From contig JBDTLT010000091.1 of NCBI GenBank assembly GCA_039934635.1, forward strand, positions 1 to 19,585: a stretch of 19,585 nt of DNA, read 5' to 3'. This DNA is from DATLFA01 sp039934635 (GTDB lineage: Bacteria; Actinomycetota; Acidimicrobiia; Acidimicrobiales; WLNW01). Shown piece after piece: positions 5,708 through 13,379 of this stretch. The position numbers and the translations under genes were made by a program. Under the pieces are notes generated by a model. It did not search any database and was not told the DNA's origin. It was given only the letters and a program-made list of their open reading frames with translations. Positions within the stretch are counted from its first letter, which is position 1. Each line of letters begins with the position of its first letter.

Positions 5708-6658
5708 ATGGCTGTCTACTCCTCCATCATCGACCTCATCGGCAACACCCCGGTCGTCGACGTGTCCAATCTCAGTCCGAACCCCGCGGTGCGCATTTAC
5801 GCCAAGCTCGAGGGCCAGAACCCGGCGGGCTCGGTCAAGGACCGCATCGCGTGGTCGATGATTCGCGAGGCCGAAGAGGACGGATCGCTCACCCCGGGGC
5901 GCACGATCATCGAGCCCTCGTCGGGCAACACCGGCATCGCGCTGGCGATGATCGCGCAGCTGCGCGGCTATCCGATCAAGATCGTGTTGCCGGAGAACGT
6001 CTCGATAGAGCGCCGGCAATTGCTGCAGATCTTCGGTGCCGAGATCATCTTGTCGCCCGGCGAAGAAGGCTCCAACGGCGCGGTGATCCGCGCGCAGCGA
6101 CTGGCCGACGAACACCCCGAGTGGCTGTTTCTCTACCAGTACGCCAACGAGGCCAACCCCCGCGCCCACTACGAGACCACCGGCCCCGAGATCCTGCGTG
6201 ACGTGCCCGACATCACGCACTTCGTCGCGGGCCTCGGCACGTCGGGCACCTTGATGGGCGTCGGCACCTATCTGAAGGAACGCAAACCCGACGTCAAGAT
6301 CTACGCGGTCGAGCCACCCGCGGGTGAAAGAGTGGAGGGACTGCGGTCACTCGACGACGGCTACATCCCGCCGGTGTTCGAGAAGTGGGGCGGCGTCGAG
6401 TTGCTCGACGGCAAGCGCATCGTGCGACCGCGCGAATCGATCGAATGCACCCGCCGGCTCGTCACCGAGTGTGGCATTTTCGCTGGTCTGTCTTCCGGAG
6501 CCGCCCTCGCGGGGGCGCTGCGGCTCGCGGAGCGCATCGAGTCCGGTGTGATCCTCTTCATCGTGTGTGACGGCGGTTGGAAGTACTTGTCGACGGGCGC
6601 ATACACCGACGACCTCGACGAGGCGAGCGAACGCGCCGAGAAGATCATCTACTTCTGA
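5708..6658 (+). CDS. cysM: O-phosphoserine/cysteine synthase, CysM type
   Basis: A 316-residue PLP-dependent fold-type II enzyme. Actinobacterial CysM makes cysteine from O-phosphoserine using the thiocarboxylated carrier CysO as sulfur donor. Visible features are the PLP lysine in AGSVKDR (K44), the substrate loop SSGNTG (71-76), the phosphate loop GTSGT, and SSGAALA near residue 260. The C-terminal block GWKYLSTGAY matches M. tuberculosis CysM closely. An LRSLDDGYIPP segment corresponds to the region holding the arginine that selects O-phosphoserine in that enzyme. The ATG at 5708 lies directly after an inverted repeat. mec upstream supports the CysO pathway. An ordinary O-acetylserine sulfhydrylase is the alternative. 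Confidence 0.88.
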   Translation: MAVYSSIIDLIGNTPVVDVSNLSPNPAVRIYAKLEGQNPAGSVKDRIAWSMIREAEEDGSLTPGRTIIEPSSGNTGIALAMIAQLRGYPIKIVLPENVSIERRQLLQIFGAEIILSPGEEGSNGAVIRAQRLADEHPEWLFLYQYANEANPRAHYETTGPEILRDVPDITHFVAGLGTSGTLMGVGTYLKERKPDVKIYAVEPPAGERVEGLRSLDDGYIPPVFEKWGGVELLDGKRIVRPRESIECTRRLVTECGIFAGLSSGAALAGALRLAERIESGVILFIVCDGGWKYLSTGAYTDDLDEASERAEKIIYF

Positions 6659-6682
6659 ATCCGAACCATCCGGAGAGCGCCG

Positions 6683-6688
6683 TAGCAT
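6683..6688 (+). promoter_or_regulatory. Putative -10 box for the MBL-fold gene
   Basis: TAGCAT is followed by 7 nt and then the GTG at 6696, an arrangement that predicts transcription starting at or next to the start codon. No Shine-Dalgarno sequence is well placed for this start. Confidence 0.4.
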
Positions 6689-6695
6689 TGCGAAT

Positions 6696-7433
6696 GTGAC
6701 CGCGATGCGAGTGACCGTGTTGGGCTGCTCGGGCAGCTATGCCGCGCCCGACACATCGTGCACCGGTTACCTCGTCCAGTCCGCGGGCAAGAACGTGTTG
6801 CTCGACTGCGGTCCCGGCGTGCTCGCCAACCTCCAGAGCCACATCGCGCTCGAGCGTCTCGATGCGGTCGTCTTGACGCACTGCCACCCCGACCATTGGG
6901 TCGAGCTGCCGATCTTGTGCACGGTGTGCACATGGTTCATCGGCCGCACCCAACTGCCCGTCTTCGGCACTACAGAGACTCAGGCCATGAATCGTGCCTT
7001 GTGCGGCGGCGACCCCGGTGCGTTCGCCTGGCAGGTCATCGACGAACACTCGACGATCGACATCGGCGACCAGCGCTGGACGTTCTCGCGCACCGATCAT
7101 CCCGTCGAGACGCTGGCGGTGCGGGTCGACTCCGACGGGCGCTCGTTCGCCTTCAGCTCCGACACCGGCCCCGCCTGGGCCGTCGACGGCTTCCTCGACG
7201 ATGTCGATCTGCTCATCTGCGAAGCGTCCTACACGCGCGAGCGTGAGCCCGAAGGCATTCAGCACCTGAGCGCGCGCCAGGCGGGCGAGCTCGCCCGGGG
7301 CGCCCGCGTGGGCCAGCTCGTGTTGACGCATCAGCTGCCGGGGGCCGATGTCGACGCCCACGCCATCGAGGGCGCCGACGCTTTTGGCCGTCCGGTGTCG
7401 GTGGCCCACGAGCACGTGGTGTACACAGTCTGA
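6696..7433 (+). CDS. Metallo-beta-lactamase-fold hydrolase, Rv1339-like
   Basis: A 245-residue metallo-beta-lactamase-fold protein. The metal-binding motif THCHPDHW supplies H62, H64, D66 and H67. Further ligands are likely the His in RTDHPVE, the Asp in SSDTGPAW and the His in LTHQLPG. The protein resembles RNase Z/ElaC-like proteins but is closest in context to Rv1339, reported as an atypical cyclic-AMP phosphodiesterase in mycobacteria, which lies directly before rphA and the rdgB-like gene there as here. Two starts are possible: GTG at 6696, placed 7 nt after a TAGCAT box, or ATG at 6705 (MRVTVLGCSG). I favour the first for its promoter spacing. Substrate is inferred from context only. 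Confidence 0.8.
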   Translation: MTAMRVTVLGCSGSYAAPDTSCTGYLVQSAGKNVLLDCGPGVLANLQSHIALERLDAVVLTHCHPDHWVELPILCTVCTWFIGRTQLPVFGTTETQAMNRALCGGDPGAFAWQVIDEHSTIDIGDQRWTFSRTDHPVETLAVRVDSDGRSFAFSSDTGPAWAVDGFLDDVDLLICEASYTREREPEGIQHLSARQAGELARGARVGQLVLTHQLPGADVDAHAIEGADAFGRPVSVAHEHVVYTV

Positions 7434-7457
7434 CCACCGCACCAACCTGGAGGATCC

Positions 7458-8192
7458 ATGCGTGCTGACGGTCGCGCGGCCGATGAGCTGCGCCCGGTCA
7501 CCTTCGAACGTGACTTCACCGAGATGACCCTGGGCTCGACGCTCGTCACGTTCGGGCGCACACGCGTGTTGTGCACCGCATCGGTAAAAGACGATGTGCC
7601 GCGCTGGATGAAAGGACGCGGCACCGGCTGGGTGACCGCGGAGTACTCGATGCTGCCCGGCTCGAGCCCCGAGCGGGTCGATCGCAAGGTGTCGGGCCGT
7701 ACACAAGAGATCCAGCGGCTCATCGGTCGATCATTGCGATCGGTGTGCGACATGGCGGCGCTCGGTGAGCGCGTTGTGACCGTCGACTGCGATGTGCTGC
7801 AGGCTGATGGCGGTACGCGCACCGCATCGATATGCGGTGGCTATCTCGCGTTGCACGACGCGTTGAGCCGCTTGATGCAAGAACCGGGTGGCCCCAAGGT
7901 GCATCCGTTGCGCGAGCCCTGCGCCGCCATCTCGGTCGGCATCGTGGGCGGAGTGCCGATGCTCGACTTGCCCTATATCGAAGACTCGCGGGCCGAGGTC
8001 GACATGAACGTGGTGATGACCGGCTCGGGTCGCTTCATCGAGGTGCAGGGCACCGCCGAAGGTATGGCGTTCACCCGCAGCGAACTCGACGACTTGCTCA
8101 CGCTCGCACACAAAGGCATCACCGAGATCGTCGAGTTGCAGCAGGAGCTGACGGCCGAGCCGCCCGAACGCCGCGTCGCCCCGCGGGGATGA
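7458..8192 (+). CDS. rph: Ribonuclease PH
   Basis: RNase PH is a phosphate-dependent 3'-5' exoribonuclease that trims tRNA precursors up to the CCA end. The 244-residue protein has the family blocks in order: MRADGRAADELRPV at the start, RTRVLCTASV at about 35-44, GTGWVTAEYSMLPGS, RKVSGRTQEIQRLIGRSLR, and DCDVLQADGGTRTASICG. The last block contains acidic residues of the active site. VDMNVVMTGSGRFIEVQGTAEG lies near residue 190. The ATG at 7458 has a strong GGAGG at 7449-7453. The last codons overlap a possible rdgB start (ATGA), so the two are probably co-translated. The order hydrolase-rph-rdgB is conserved in actinobacteria. Confidence 0.96.
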   Translation: MRADGRAADELRPVTFERDFTEMTLGSTLVTFGRTRVLCTASVKDDVPRWMKGRGTGWVTAEYSMLPGSSPERVDRKVSGRTQEIQRLIGRSLRSVCDMAALGERVVTVDCDVLQADGGTRTASICGGYLALHDALSRLMQEPGGPKVHPLREPCAAISVGIVGGVPMLDLPYIEDSRAEVDMNVVMTGSGRFIEVQGTAEGMAFTRSELDDLLTLAHKGITEIVELQQELTAEPPERRVAPRG

Positions 8193-8194
8193 TC

Positions 8195-8785
8195 ATGCGC
8201 ATCGTGTTGGCCAGTGCCAACCCCGACAAGGCGCACGAGATACGGGCCATCATCGGCGACGCCGTCGAATTGGAGCCGCGTCCCGCGCACGTGCCCGACG
8301 TCGTCGAAGACGGCGACACGCTGGCCGACAACGCCCGCCTCAAGGCCGTCGCGCTGTGCGCGGCCACCGGGCTGCCCGCTTTGGCCGACGACACGGGCCT
8401 CGAGGTCGACGCGCTCGGCGGCGCGCCGGGCGTGTGGTCGGCCCGCTACGCCGGTGAACACGCGAGCTACGGCGACAACGTGGCCAAGTTGATCGGCGCG
8501 CTCGATGGTGTCGCCGACACCGCCCGCACTGCGCGCTTTCGCACCGTCGCGCTGTTGCGCTATCCCGACGGCAGCGAGCTGATTGCCGACGGTGTCGTCG
8601 AAGGGCGCATCGCGCGTGAGGGGCACGGCGCGAACGGCTTCGGTTACGACCCGGTGTTCGTGCCAACCGAAGGCGATGGTCGCTCGTTCGCCGAGATGGA
8701 CGCGGACGAGAAACATGCGATTTCACACCGTGGACGCGCGTTGCGCGCCCTGGCGGCTCAAATCAACGCGACAGGCATTCGATGA
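8195..8785 (+). CDS. rdgB: XTP/dITP pyrophosphatase (RdgB/HAM1)
   Basis: This housecleaning enzyme hydrolyses non-canonical purine NTPs (XTP, dITP) to monophosphates, keeping them out of DNA and RNA. The 196-residue protein starts with the family signature MRIVLASANPDKAHEI; Asp replaces the common Gly of NxGK. It then has LADDTGLEVDALGGAPGVWSARYAG in the middle, GFGYDPVF near 150 and SHRGRALRAL at the C-terminus. I chose ATG 8195 because GGGG at 8185-8188 is well spaced and the protein then begins as its relatives do. ATG 8189, overlapping the rph stop, would add two residues. The 3' end overlaps the convergent diguanylate cyclase gene by 23 bp. Confidence 0.93.
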   Translation: MRIVLASANPDKAHEIRAIIGDAVELEPRPAHVPDVVEDGDTLADNARLKAVALCAATGLPALADDTGLEVDALGGAPGVWSARYAGEHASYGDNVAKLIGALDGVADTARTARFRTVALLRYPDGSELIADGVVEGRIAREGHGANGFGYDPVFVPTEGDGRSFAEMDADEKHAISHRGRALRALAAQINATGIR

Positions 8786-11258
8786 ACGCGGCGGACGGTA
8801 CGGGGCGACCCAGTAGGTAGCCCTGCACCGTGTCGCAACCGAGCTCGTGCAGCAGCTCGAGCTGGAGGTCGGTCTCCACGCCTTCGGCTACGACGCGTAT
8901 GCCGAGGCTGTGCGCGAGCGCGATCGTGGCTTTGACGATGGCGGTGTCGTTTTCGTCGAGGCCGAGACCATCGGTGAAGGTGCGATCGATCTTGAGCACG
9001 TCGATGGGGAATCGCTTGAGATAGGCGAGCGACGAGAATCCGGTACCGAAATCGTCGATCGCGAGACCGATGCCCGCGTCGTGCAACTGGCGCAGTGTGC
9101 GACCAGTCTGCGGACGGTTGTCGACCAATGACCCTTCGGTGAGCTCGAGGTAGATACGCGACGGGCCGAGGCCGTAGGCGTCGAGTTCGTCGAGGATGAA
9201 TTGCGCGAAGCCGGTGTCGCTCAGCTGACGCGCGGACACGTTGACGCCGATCGAGAGCCCGGCGGCCGCAGGGTGTGTCCAGCCCGCGAGATCGCGGCAC
9301 ACCATCGAGAACACGGTCGCGCCGAGTTGTGTCATGAGGCCAGCGTCTTCGGCGATCTCGATGAACTGACCGGGCATGATGAGCCCGTCGGGAGTCGGCA
9401 TGCGCAGCAGCGCTTCGCCGCCGAGGATGTGTCGATCCACGACGCGTACGACTGGCTGGTAGTGCACTTCGAAGTCGGCTTTGTCGAGGGCGCGGCGCAA
9501 CTGTTGCTCGACCGACAGCCGGCGCACGGCGCGATCGCGCAAGCGGTCGTCGAAGACGTGGGCGCGGTCACGGCCGCGTTCTTTGGCCCGGTAGAGCGCG
9601 GTGTCACTGTCGCGGAGAAGGTCTTCGGGCGTCTCGGGGCCCTCGGCGACGGTGATGCCGACACTGGTGGTGACCACTGCCGTGTCGCGACCGAGGCGGA
9701 TCGGCTCGCTGATGGCCTTGCGCAAGCGGCGTGCCGCCAGCGACGCGTCGGTGCGGCGCACCATGTCGTTCATGATGACGACGAACTCGTCGCCGCCGAG
9801 GCGGGCGACGGTGTCATCGGGGCGTACGGTTTCACGAATGCGGCGCGCCACTTCGCGTAGCAGATCGTCACCTGCGGCATGACCGAGTGAGTCGTTGACG
9901 ATCTTGAAGCGGTCGAGATCGAGGAACAAGACGCCGACGAGTCGGCCCCGGCCCGATGCGCGCCGTAGCGAGTCGCGAAGTCGTTCGAGCATCAGCGCTC
10001 GGTTGGGCAGACCCGTGAGCTCGTCGTGGAACGCGCGCTCGCGAAGGCGGGCCGCTACGTGCACGCGGTCGGTGACGTCGCGGGCGTTGAGTACCACGCC
10101 GTTGACCGCGGTGTTCTCTACGAGATTGGTGGCGACGACCTCGAGATGGCGCCACGATCCGTCGGCGTGTTGCACGCGGAGATCGAGCGACTTGACGAGA
10201 CCGGCGCTGTCGAGGACATCGCGTACGGCCTCGCGGGCGATGAGGGCATCGTCGATGTGCACGAGATTGAGCACGGACGTGCCTTCGATGGCGTCGGGGG
10301 CGTAGCCGAGCACCGGCAGGAACGCGGGGCTGGCGTAGCGCACGCGGCCGTCTTTGTGGATCACACACATGATGTCGGAGGCGTGCTCGACCAGTGCGGC
10401 GAGCTTGATCTCGCTGGCTTCGAGGCGCTGCTCGGCGTCGAGCAAGGCCGAGACGTCGCGAGCGACGATCGAGATGGCGGTCATCGTGCCGTCGACGTTG
10501 CGATGGCCGACCAGAACCGTTGCCACGGGAAGAATCTGCTCGGTGCGCGAGCCTGCGTTCTCGTCGTCGGAACGCGTGTGGAAGACGAGGTCTCCTTGCC
10601 AGGCCGACTGGTGCGCCAGCGCCGGACGCGCGATCTCGTCGAAGATCTGTGAGGACGATTCGTCGAGGAAGTCGACGAGCGGCGTACCGGTCGCGACGTC
10701 GACGCCGAGGAAGCGGGTCAATGCGTCGTTGGCCCAGCGCAAACGGAACTCTGCCGGGTCGACGATCATTACGAGGTCGCTCGACGCGTCGAGCACGCGC
10801 GTGAGCTCTTCGGCGCGATGCTGCGCCTCGACTTCGGCAGTCACGTCGCGGAACAGGCCGAGCATGATCGGTTCGGCGACAAGGCCAATGGTTTCGTCGA
10901 GCGCGGGTGGTGAGCCGACGAACTCGAGCCAGCGCAACGAGCCGTCGCGTTGGCGCAATCGCAGTTGCCCGTGCACGCCTTGATTGGTGGCGAACGCGGC
11001 GCGCAACGCGTCGAGAAAGTCGAGGCGCGCGCTCGCGTCGATCACATCGATCCAACCGTGACCGTGCGCGTCGGCAATCGGCTGTCCGGTGATGGCGGTC
11101 CAGCGCGCGTCGACATCGCGCGCGTGCAACGTCGTATCGAGGCGCAACCATCCGCCGGCGAGACGGTCGACGACCCAATGCAACTGGTCGCCGCTGCGGA
11201 GAAAACTCGCGCGCGGTTCGTCGCTCTCGTCGGGGGGCTGGTTGGTCTCTGCGCTCAT
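8763..11258 (-). CDS. PAS-GGDEF-EAL cyclic-di-GMP signalling protein
   Basis: An 831-residue soluble protein with no membrane segment that should make and/or break down cyclic di-GMP. Order: PAS at about 25-145, PAS at 152-280, PAS at 285-400, GGDEF at about 405-570, EAL at about 580-828. The GGDEF motif is intact at 488-492, and an RxxD inhibitory site (R479-D482) lies five residues before it. The EAL motif is intact (E615-A616-L617), as are NVSARQL, ELTE, DDFGTG, KIDR, AEGVET and QGYLLG, so both activities look possible. Three sensory domains suggest control by small ligands or redox state. ATG 11258 follows a TAAGGT box by 10 nt. The open frame runs further upstream, but there it is only the shadow of the Thr-rich gene. 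Confidence 0.93.
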   Translation of the reverse strand: MSAETNQPPDESDEPRASFLRSGDQLHWVVDRLAGGWLRLDTTLHARDVDARWTAITGQPIADAHGHGWIDVIDASARLDFLDALRAAFATNQGVHGQLRLRQRDGSLRWLEFVGSPPALDETIGLVAEPIMLGLFRDVTAEVEAQHRAEELTRVLDASSDLVMIVDPAEFRLRWANDALTRFLGVDVATGTPLVDFLDESSSQIFDEIARPALAHQSAWQGDLVFHTRSDDENAGSRTEQILPVATVLVGHRNVDGTMTAISIVARDVSALLDAEQRLEASEIKLAALVEHASDIMCVIHKDGRVRYASPAFLPVLGYAPDAIEGTSVLNLVHIDDALIAREAVRDVLDSAGLVKSLDLRVQHADGSWRHLEVVATNLVENTAVNGVVLNARDVTDRVHVAARLRERAFHDELTGLPNRALMLERLRDSLRRASGRGRLVGVLFLDLDRFKIVNDSLGHAAGDDLLREVARRIRETVRPDDTVARLGGDEFVVIMNDMVRRTDASLAARRLRKAISEPIRLGRDTAVVTTSVGITVAEGPETPEDLLRDSDTALYRAKERGRDRAHVFDDRLRDRAVRRLSVEQQLRRALDKADFEVHYQPVVRVVDRHILGGEALLRMPTPDGLIMPGQFIEIAEDAGLMTQLGATVFSMVCRDLAGWTHPAAAGLSIGVNVSARQLSDTGFAQFILDELDAYGLGPSRIYLELTEGSLVDNRPQTGRTLRQLHDAGIGLAIDDFGTGFSSLAYLKRFPIDVLKIDRTFTDGLGLDENDTAIVKATIALAHSLGIRVVAEGVETDLQLELLHELGCDTVQGYLLGRPVPSAAFIECLSR

Positions 11259-11268
11259 CGCAGGCAGC

Positions 11269-11274
11269 ACCTTA
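11269..11274 (-). promoter_or_regulatory. Putative -10 box for the GGDEF-EAL gene
   Basis: TAAGGT on the minus strand ends 10 nt before the ATG at 11258, predicting a leader of only two or three bases. It lies in the 70-bp gap after the Thr-rich gene, so the cyclic-di-GMP gene may be transcribed independently. Confidence 0.35.
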
Positions 11275-11328
11275 GGCAATCGACTGGCGATGGCCGTTGA
11301 TGGGCTTCTCGCAGGGGCGATCTCGTCA

Positions 11329-12108
11329 CTACGGGAGAAGCGGCGGTTCGGTCGTCGGCGGAATCGTCGTCGTCGGCGGTTCGGTCGTCGTCGGCGGAAT
11401 CGTCGTCGTAGGAGGAAGCGTTGTCGTCGTCGTTGTTGTCGTGGTTGTTGTGGTCGTAGTGGTGGTGGTTGTCGTGGTCGATGTGGTCGTCGGCCTCGTC
11501 GTTGTCGTGGTTGTCGTCGTGGTCGTGGTCGTCGGCCTCGTCGTCGTGGTGGTGGACCTCGTCGTCGTGGTGGTCGATCTCGTCGTCGTGGACCTGCTGG
11601 TGGTCGTGGTGGTGGTCGAGCCAGTGGTCGAGCCCGTGGTCGTCGTCGAGCCGCTGGTCGATCCGTTGCGCGTCGTCGTGACGGAATCACCCGTCGTCGG
11701 CGAACCTGACGAGCGAGTCGTCGTGGTGCAGATGACGCAGGGATTGGTCGTGGTTTTGGTGGTGGAGCTCGACCCGCCCCCCGAGGTGCCCGTGGTCTCC
11801 TGAGGGTTCGCCGAGGTCGTGGCTGCGCCCTCGGTGGTCGACGTGGTGGACTGCTCGAGTGTGACGCCGCCAACGGCGAGCGACGCGCGGTTGGCTGACC
11901 CGCTCGCCGCGGCGCCGGCACCGCTGGCCGCGGCGCTGGTCTCGAGCCCGTTGTCACGCGAATCGCCGGACAGTGCGGCCACCGTGACGACGGCCGCGAG
12001 GCAGGCAAGAACCCAGGCCGCGACCGTGAGACGCTGCCGGCGCACCCGACTGATCTCGCCGACGTACTGGCCAGGCGCCGACGCGCGCTGATGCTTGTTG
12101 GTCCTCAC
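11329..12108 (-). CDS. Membrane-anchored Thr-rich (mucin-like) protein
   Basis: A 259-residue protein of unknown function. The N-terminus is basic (RVRRQR) and precedes one hydrophobic segment at about residues 28-47, so it is probably membrane anchored with its C-terminus outside. After a Ser/Ala/Gly-rich stretch comes a lone CVIC (CxxC) flanked by Thr. The last 100 or so residues are almost all Thr, with a few Arg and Ser, a run of about 20 Thr, and a final set of PPTTT repeats. Such tails could be heavily O-glycosylated or span the cell wall. I chose GTG at 12108 because AGGAG lies 5 nt before it; GTG 12114 would leave no room for a ribosome binding site. No catalytic domain is visible. 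Confidence 0.7.
   Translation of the reverse strand: MRTNKHQRASAPGQYVGEISRVRRQRLTVAAWVLACLAAVVTVAALSGDSRDNGLETSAAASGAGAAASGSANRASLAVGGVTLEQSTTSTTEGAATTSANPQETTGTSGGGSSSTTKTTTNPCVICTTTTRSSGSPTTGDSVTTTRNGSTSGSTTTTGSTTGSTTTTTTSRSTTTRSTTTTTRSTTTTTRPTTTTTTTTTTTTRPTTTSTTTTTTTTTTTTTTTTTTTTLPPTTTIPPTTTEPPTTTIPPTTEPPLLP
11346..11640. repeat. Degenerate GTN trinucleotide tract
   Basis: The plus strand is dominated by GTC, GTG and GTT triplets, which are the reverse complement of the Thr codons of the Thr-rich protein. The codons are mixed rather than a pure repeat, so this is a protein-level repeat more than a simple microsatellite, although slippage is still likely to change its length. Confidence 0.7.
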
Positions 12109-12205
12109 CGGCACTCCTGCGGGGGAGACTACGTTGTTCCGCTGCTGCCGTCAGACCGACGCCGCAATTCACGCGAAAATGAGCCGTAGGGACGGGGAAA
12201 GGCCG

Positions 12206-12286
12206 TGCGGACGGGGGGACTTGAACCCCCACACCTTGCGGTACCAGATCCTAAGTCTGGCGCGTCTGCCATTCCGCCACGTCCGC
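12206..12286 (-). tRNA. tRNA-Leu (anticodon UAG)
   Basis: An 81-nt class II tRNA. The acceptor stem GCGGACG/CGTCCGC is perfect, the anticodon arm is CCAGA-CTTAGGA-TCTGG with anticodon TAG, a long variable arm follows, and the T arm is GGGGG-TTCAAGT-CCCCC. Discriminator A fits leucine. CCA is not encoded, since the next bases are CGG, so it would be added after transcription. Confidence 0.96.
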
Positions 12287-12298
12287 TGGCAACCGCCG

Positions 12299-12304
12299 AC
12301 TGTA
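12299..12304 (-). promoter_or_regulatory. Putative tRNA-Leu -10 box
   Basis: TACAGT on the minus strand ends 12 nt before the mature tRNA 5' end, a reasonable distance for a tRNA promoter with a short leader. No convincing -35 is visible. Confidence 0.35.
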
Positions 12305-12362
12305 CCGGAGCGGGCGTCTCGCTTCGGCGCGATATCCGAGGGACGCGAGCGAGATCGCATGT

Positions 12363-12390
12363 TTGAGTGGTGGTCACTCGGAGGTATCGA
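12363..12390 (+). promoter_or_regulatory. Possible promoter with inverted repeat for HTH gene
   Basis: TTGAGT (12363-12368) and TATCGA (12385-12390) are 16 nt apart and could be weak -35 and -10 boxes. GAGTG/CACTC (12365-12379) forms a 5-bp inverted repeat starting within the -35 element, as would suit feedback control by the HTH product. The match is weak. Confidence 0.25.
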
Positions 12391-12440
12391 CCCGGAAGGA
12401 AATGGGCCGAGAAGCACGAATGCGCCCGTGGAGGTCGCCA

Positions 12441-12659
12441 ATGCACACGAATGACTGGATGTCCACCGAGGCCGCATCGGCGTACATCGGGGTCACGCCC
12501 CGCACGCTGTACCGGTTCATCGACGAGGGCCAGTTGCAGGCCTACCGCTTCGGTCGCGTCATCCGAATGCGGACGGCCGATGTGGAGGCCTATGTCGAGA
12601 GTTGCCGGATCAAGCCCGGCGAACTGGCGCACCTCACGCATTGGCCGGAGTCGGCCTAG
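12441..12659 (+). CDS. Small HTH (excisionase/MerR-like) DNA-binding protein
   Basis: A 72-residue protein that is almost entirely one winged-helix domain of the HTH_17 (excisionase, BldC-like) type: MSTEAASAYIGVTPRTLYRFIDEG supplies the helix-turn-helix and AYRFGRVIRMRTADVEAYVE the wing and third helix. A short conserved-looking tail (IKPGELAHL) follows. Such proteins bind DNA as small developmental or housekeeping regulators in actinobacteria; despite the family name there is no phage context here. ATG 12441 has GGAGG at 12430-12434 with 6-nt spacing, so I prefer it to upstream in-frame starts. clpP follows 88 bp later on the same strand behind its own likely promoter. Target genes are unknown. 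Confidence 0.82.
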   Translation: MHTNDWMSTEAASAYIGVTPRTLYRFIDEGQLQAYRFGRVIRMRTADVEAYVESCRIKPGELAHLTHWPESA

Positions 12660-12702
12660 CCCGTAAGCCCGCGACATACGCCGATTCGCAGGCCATCGCC
12701 GC

Positions 12703-12708
12703 TACCCT
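12703..12708 (+). promoter_or_regulatory. Putative clpP -10 box
   Basis: TACCCT lies 39 nt before the clpP ATG. Unlike several other genes here, clpP would then have a leader of about 30 nt, containing the GGGGAG ribosome binding site at 12736-12741. Confidence 0.35.
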
Positions 12709-12747
12709 GACCCCGCCTCACTACTCGTTCAAGACGGGGAGCATCCG

Positions 12748-13347
12748 ATGAACAACGACACACCGGCGATCCACAATCTCGTTGGCGCCGATGGCCAAGG
12801 TGACATCTTCAACCGCCTGTTGAAGAACCGAATCGTTTTCCTCGGCAGCGATGTCAACGACGATGTCGCCAACCAGATCACCGCGCAGTTGCTGTTCCTC
12901 GAGGGCGAAGACCCCGAAAAGGACATCTGGCTCTACATCAACTCGCCGGGTGGTTCGGTGACCGCCGGCATGGCGATCTACGACACGATGCAGTTCGTCC
13001 AACCCGATGTGGGCACGATCTGCATGGGCCTCGGTGCATCGATGGGGCAGTTCCTGTTGTGTGCCGGCGCGGCGGGCAAGCGCTACGCGCTGACCCACAC
13101 CCGCATCATGATGCACCAGCCCTCGGGCGGGGTGCGCGGCCAAGCGAGCGATATCGCGATCCAGGCCGAACAGATGGCCTACATCAAGCGATTGATGGCC
13201 GAGCGCATTGCGTTTCACACCGGCAAGCCGGTCGAGCAGATCATCGCCGACTCCGAGCGCGATCGTTGGTTCACCGCCGAGCAAGCCCGTGAGTACGGCA
13301 TCATCGACAAGGTGATCCTGCGCCGCGGCGAGATCGAAGTCGAGTAG
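12748..13347 (+). CDS. clpP: ATP-dependent Clp protease proteolytic subunit
   Basis: ClpP forms the barrel-shaped serine protease that degrades unfolded substrates fed by Clp ATPases, including proteins tagged by tmRNA. The 199-residue protein has the complete triad: S98 in GLGASMGQ, H123 in MMHQPSGG and D172 in ERDRWFTAEQA. Other family blocks are DIFNRLLKNRIVFLG near the N-terminus and YINSPGGSVTAG, which shapes the oxyanion hole. ATG 12748 has GGGGAG with 6-nt spacing. Actinobacteria usually carry clpP1 and clpP2 together beside tig and clpX; this copy stands alone between a small HTH gene and rpe, so it is probably an additional paralogue. Confidence 0.95.
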   Translation: MNNDTPAIHNLVGADGQGDIFNRLLKNRIVFLGSDVNDDVANQITAQLLFLEGEDPEKDIWLYINSPGGSVTAGMAIYDTMQFVQPDVGTICMGLGASMGQFLLCAGAAGKRYALTHTRIMMHQPSGGVRGQASDIAIQAEQMAYIKRLMAERIAFHTGKPVEQIIADSERDRWFTAEQAREYGIIDKVILRRGEIEVE

Positions 13348-13348
13348 G

Positions 13349-13363
13349 CGGGTCTTCGACCCG
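13349..13363. terminator. Short hairpin between clpP and rpe
   Basis: CGGGTC-TTC-GACCCG forms a 6-bp stem starting 2 bp after the clpP stop, in the 32-bp gap between convergent genes. It is symmetrical and could serve both strands. There is no U-tract, so the call rests on position and stem only. Confidence 0.4.
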
Positions 13364-13379
13364 AGCGTGTCGCGGGCGC

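Noticed and set aside
11346..11640. CRISPR array or pure microsatellite
   Set aside because: There is no repeat-spacer pattern. The triplets are mixed synonymous Thr codons inside an open reading frame.
11297..11803. Plus-strand frame encoding long poly-valine
   Set aside because: It is the reverse complement of the Thr codons in the Thr-rich protein. The minus-strand frame has a ribosome binding site and a membrane anchor; the plus frame has neither.
11259..12008. Upstream extension of the GGDEF-EAL frame to 1081 residues
   Set aside because: The added part is Arg/Pro-rich low complexity read out of frame through the Thr-rich gene. The natural start is ATG 11258 before the first PAS domain.
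12095..12454. Open frame across tRNA-Leu
   Set aside because: It spans a well-formed tRNA gene on the other strand and has no protein features.
12441..12659. Phage excisionase of a mobile element
   Set aside because: No integrase, phage genes or attachment repeats are nearby. The protein fits small chromosomal HTH regulators of actinobacteria.
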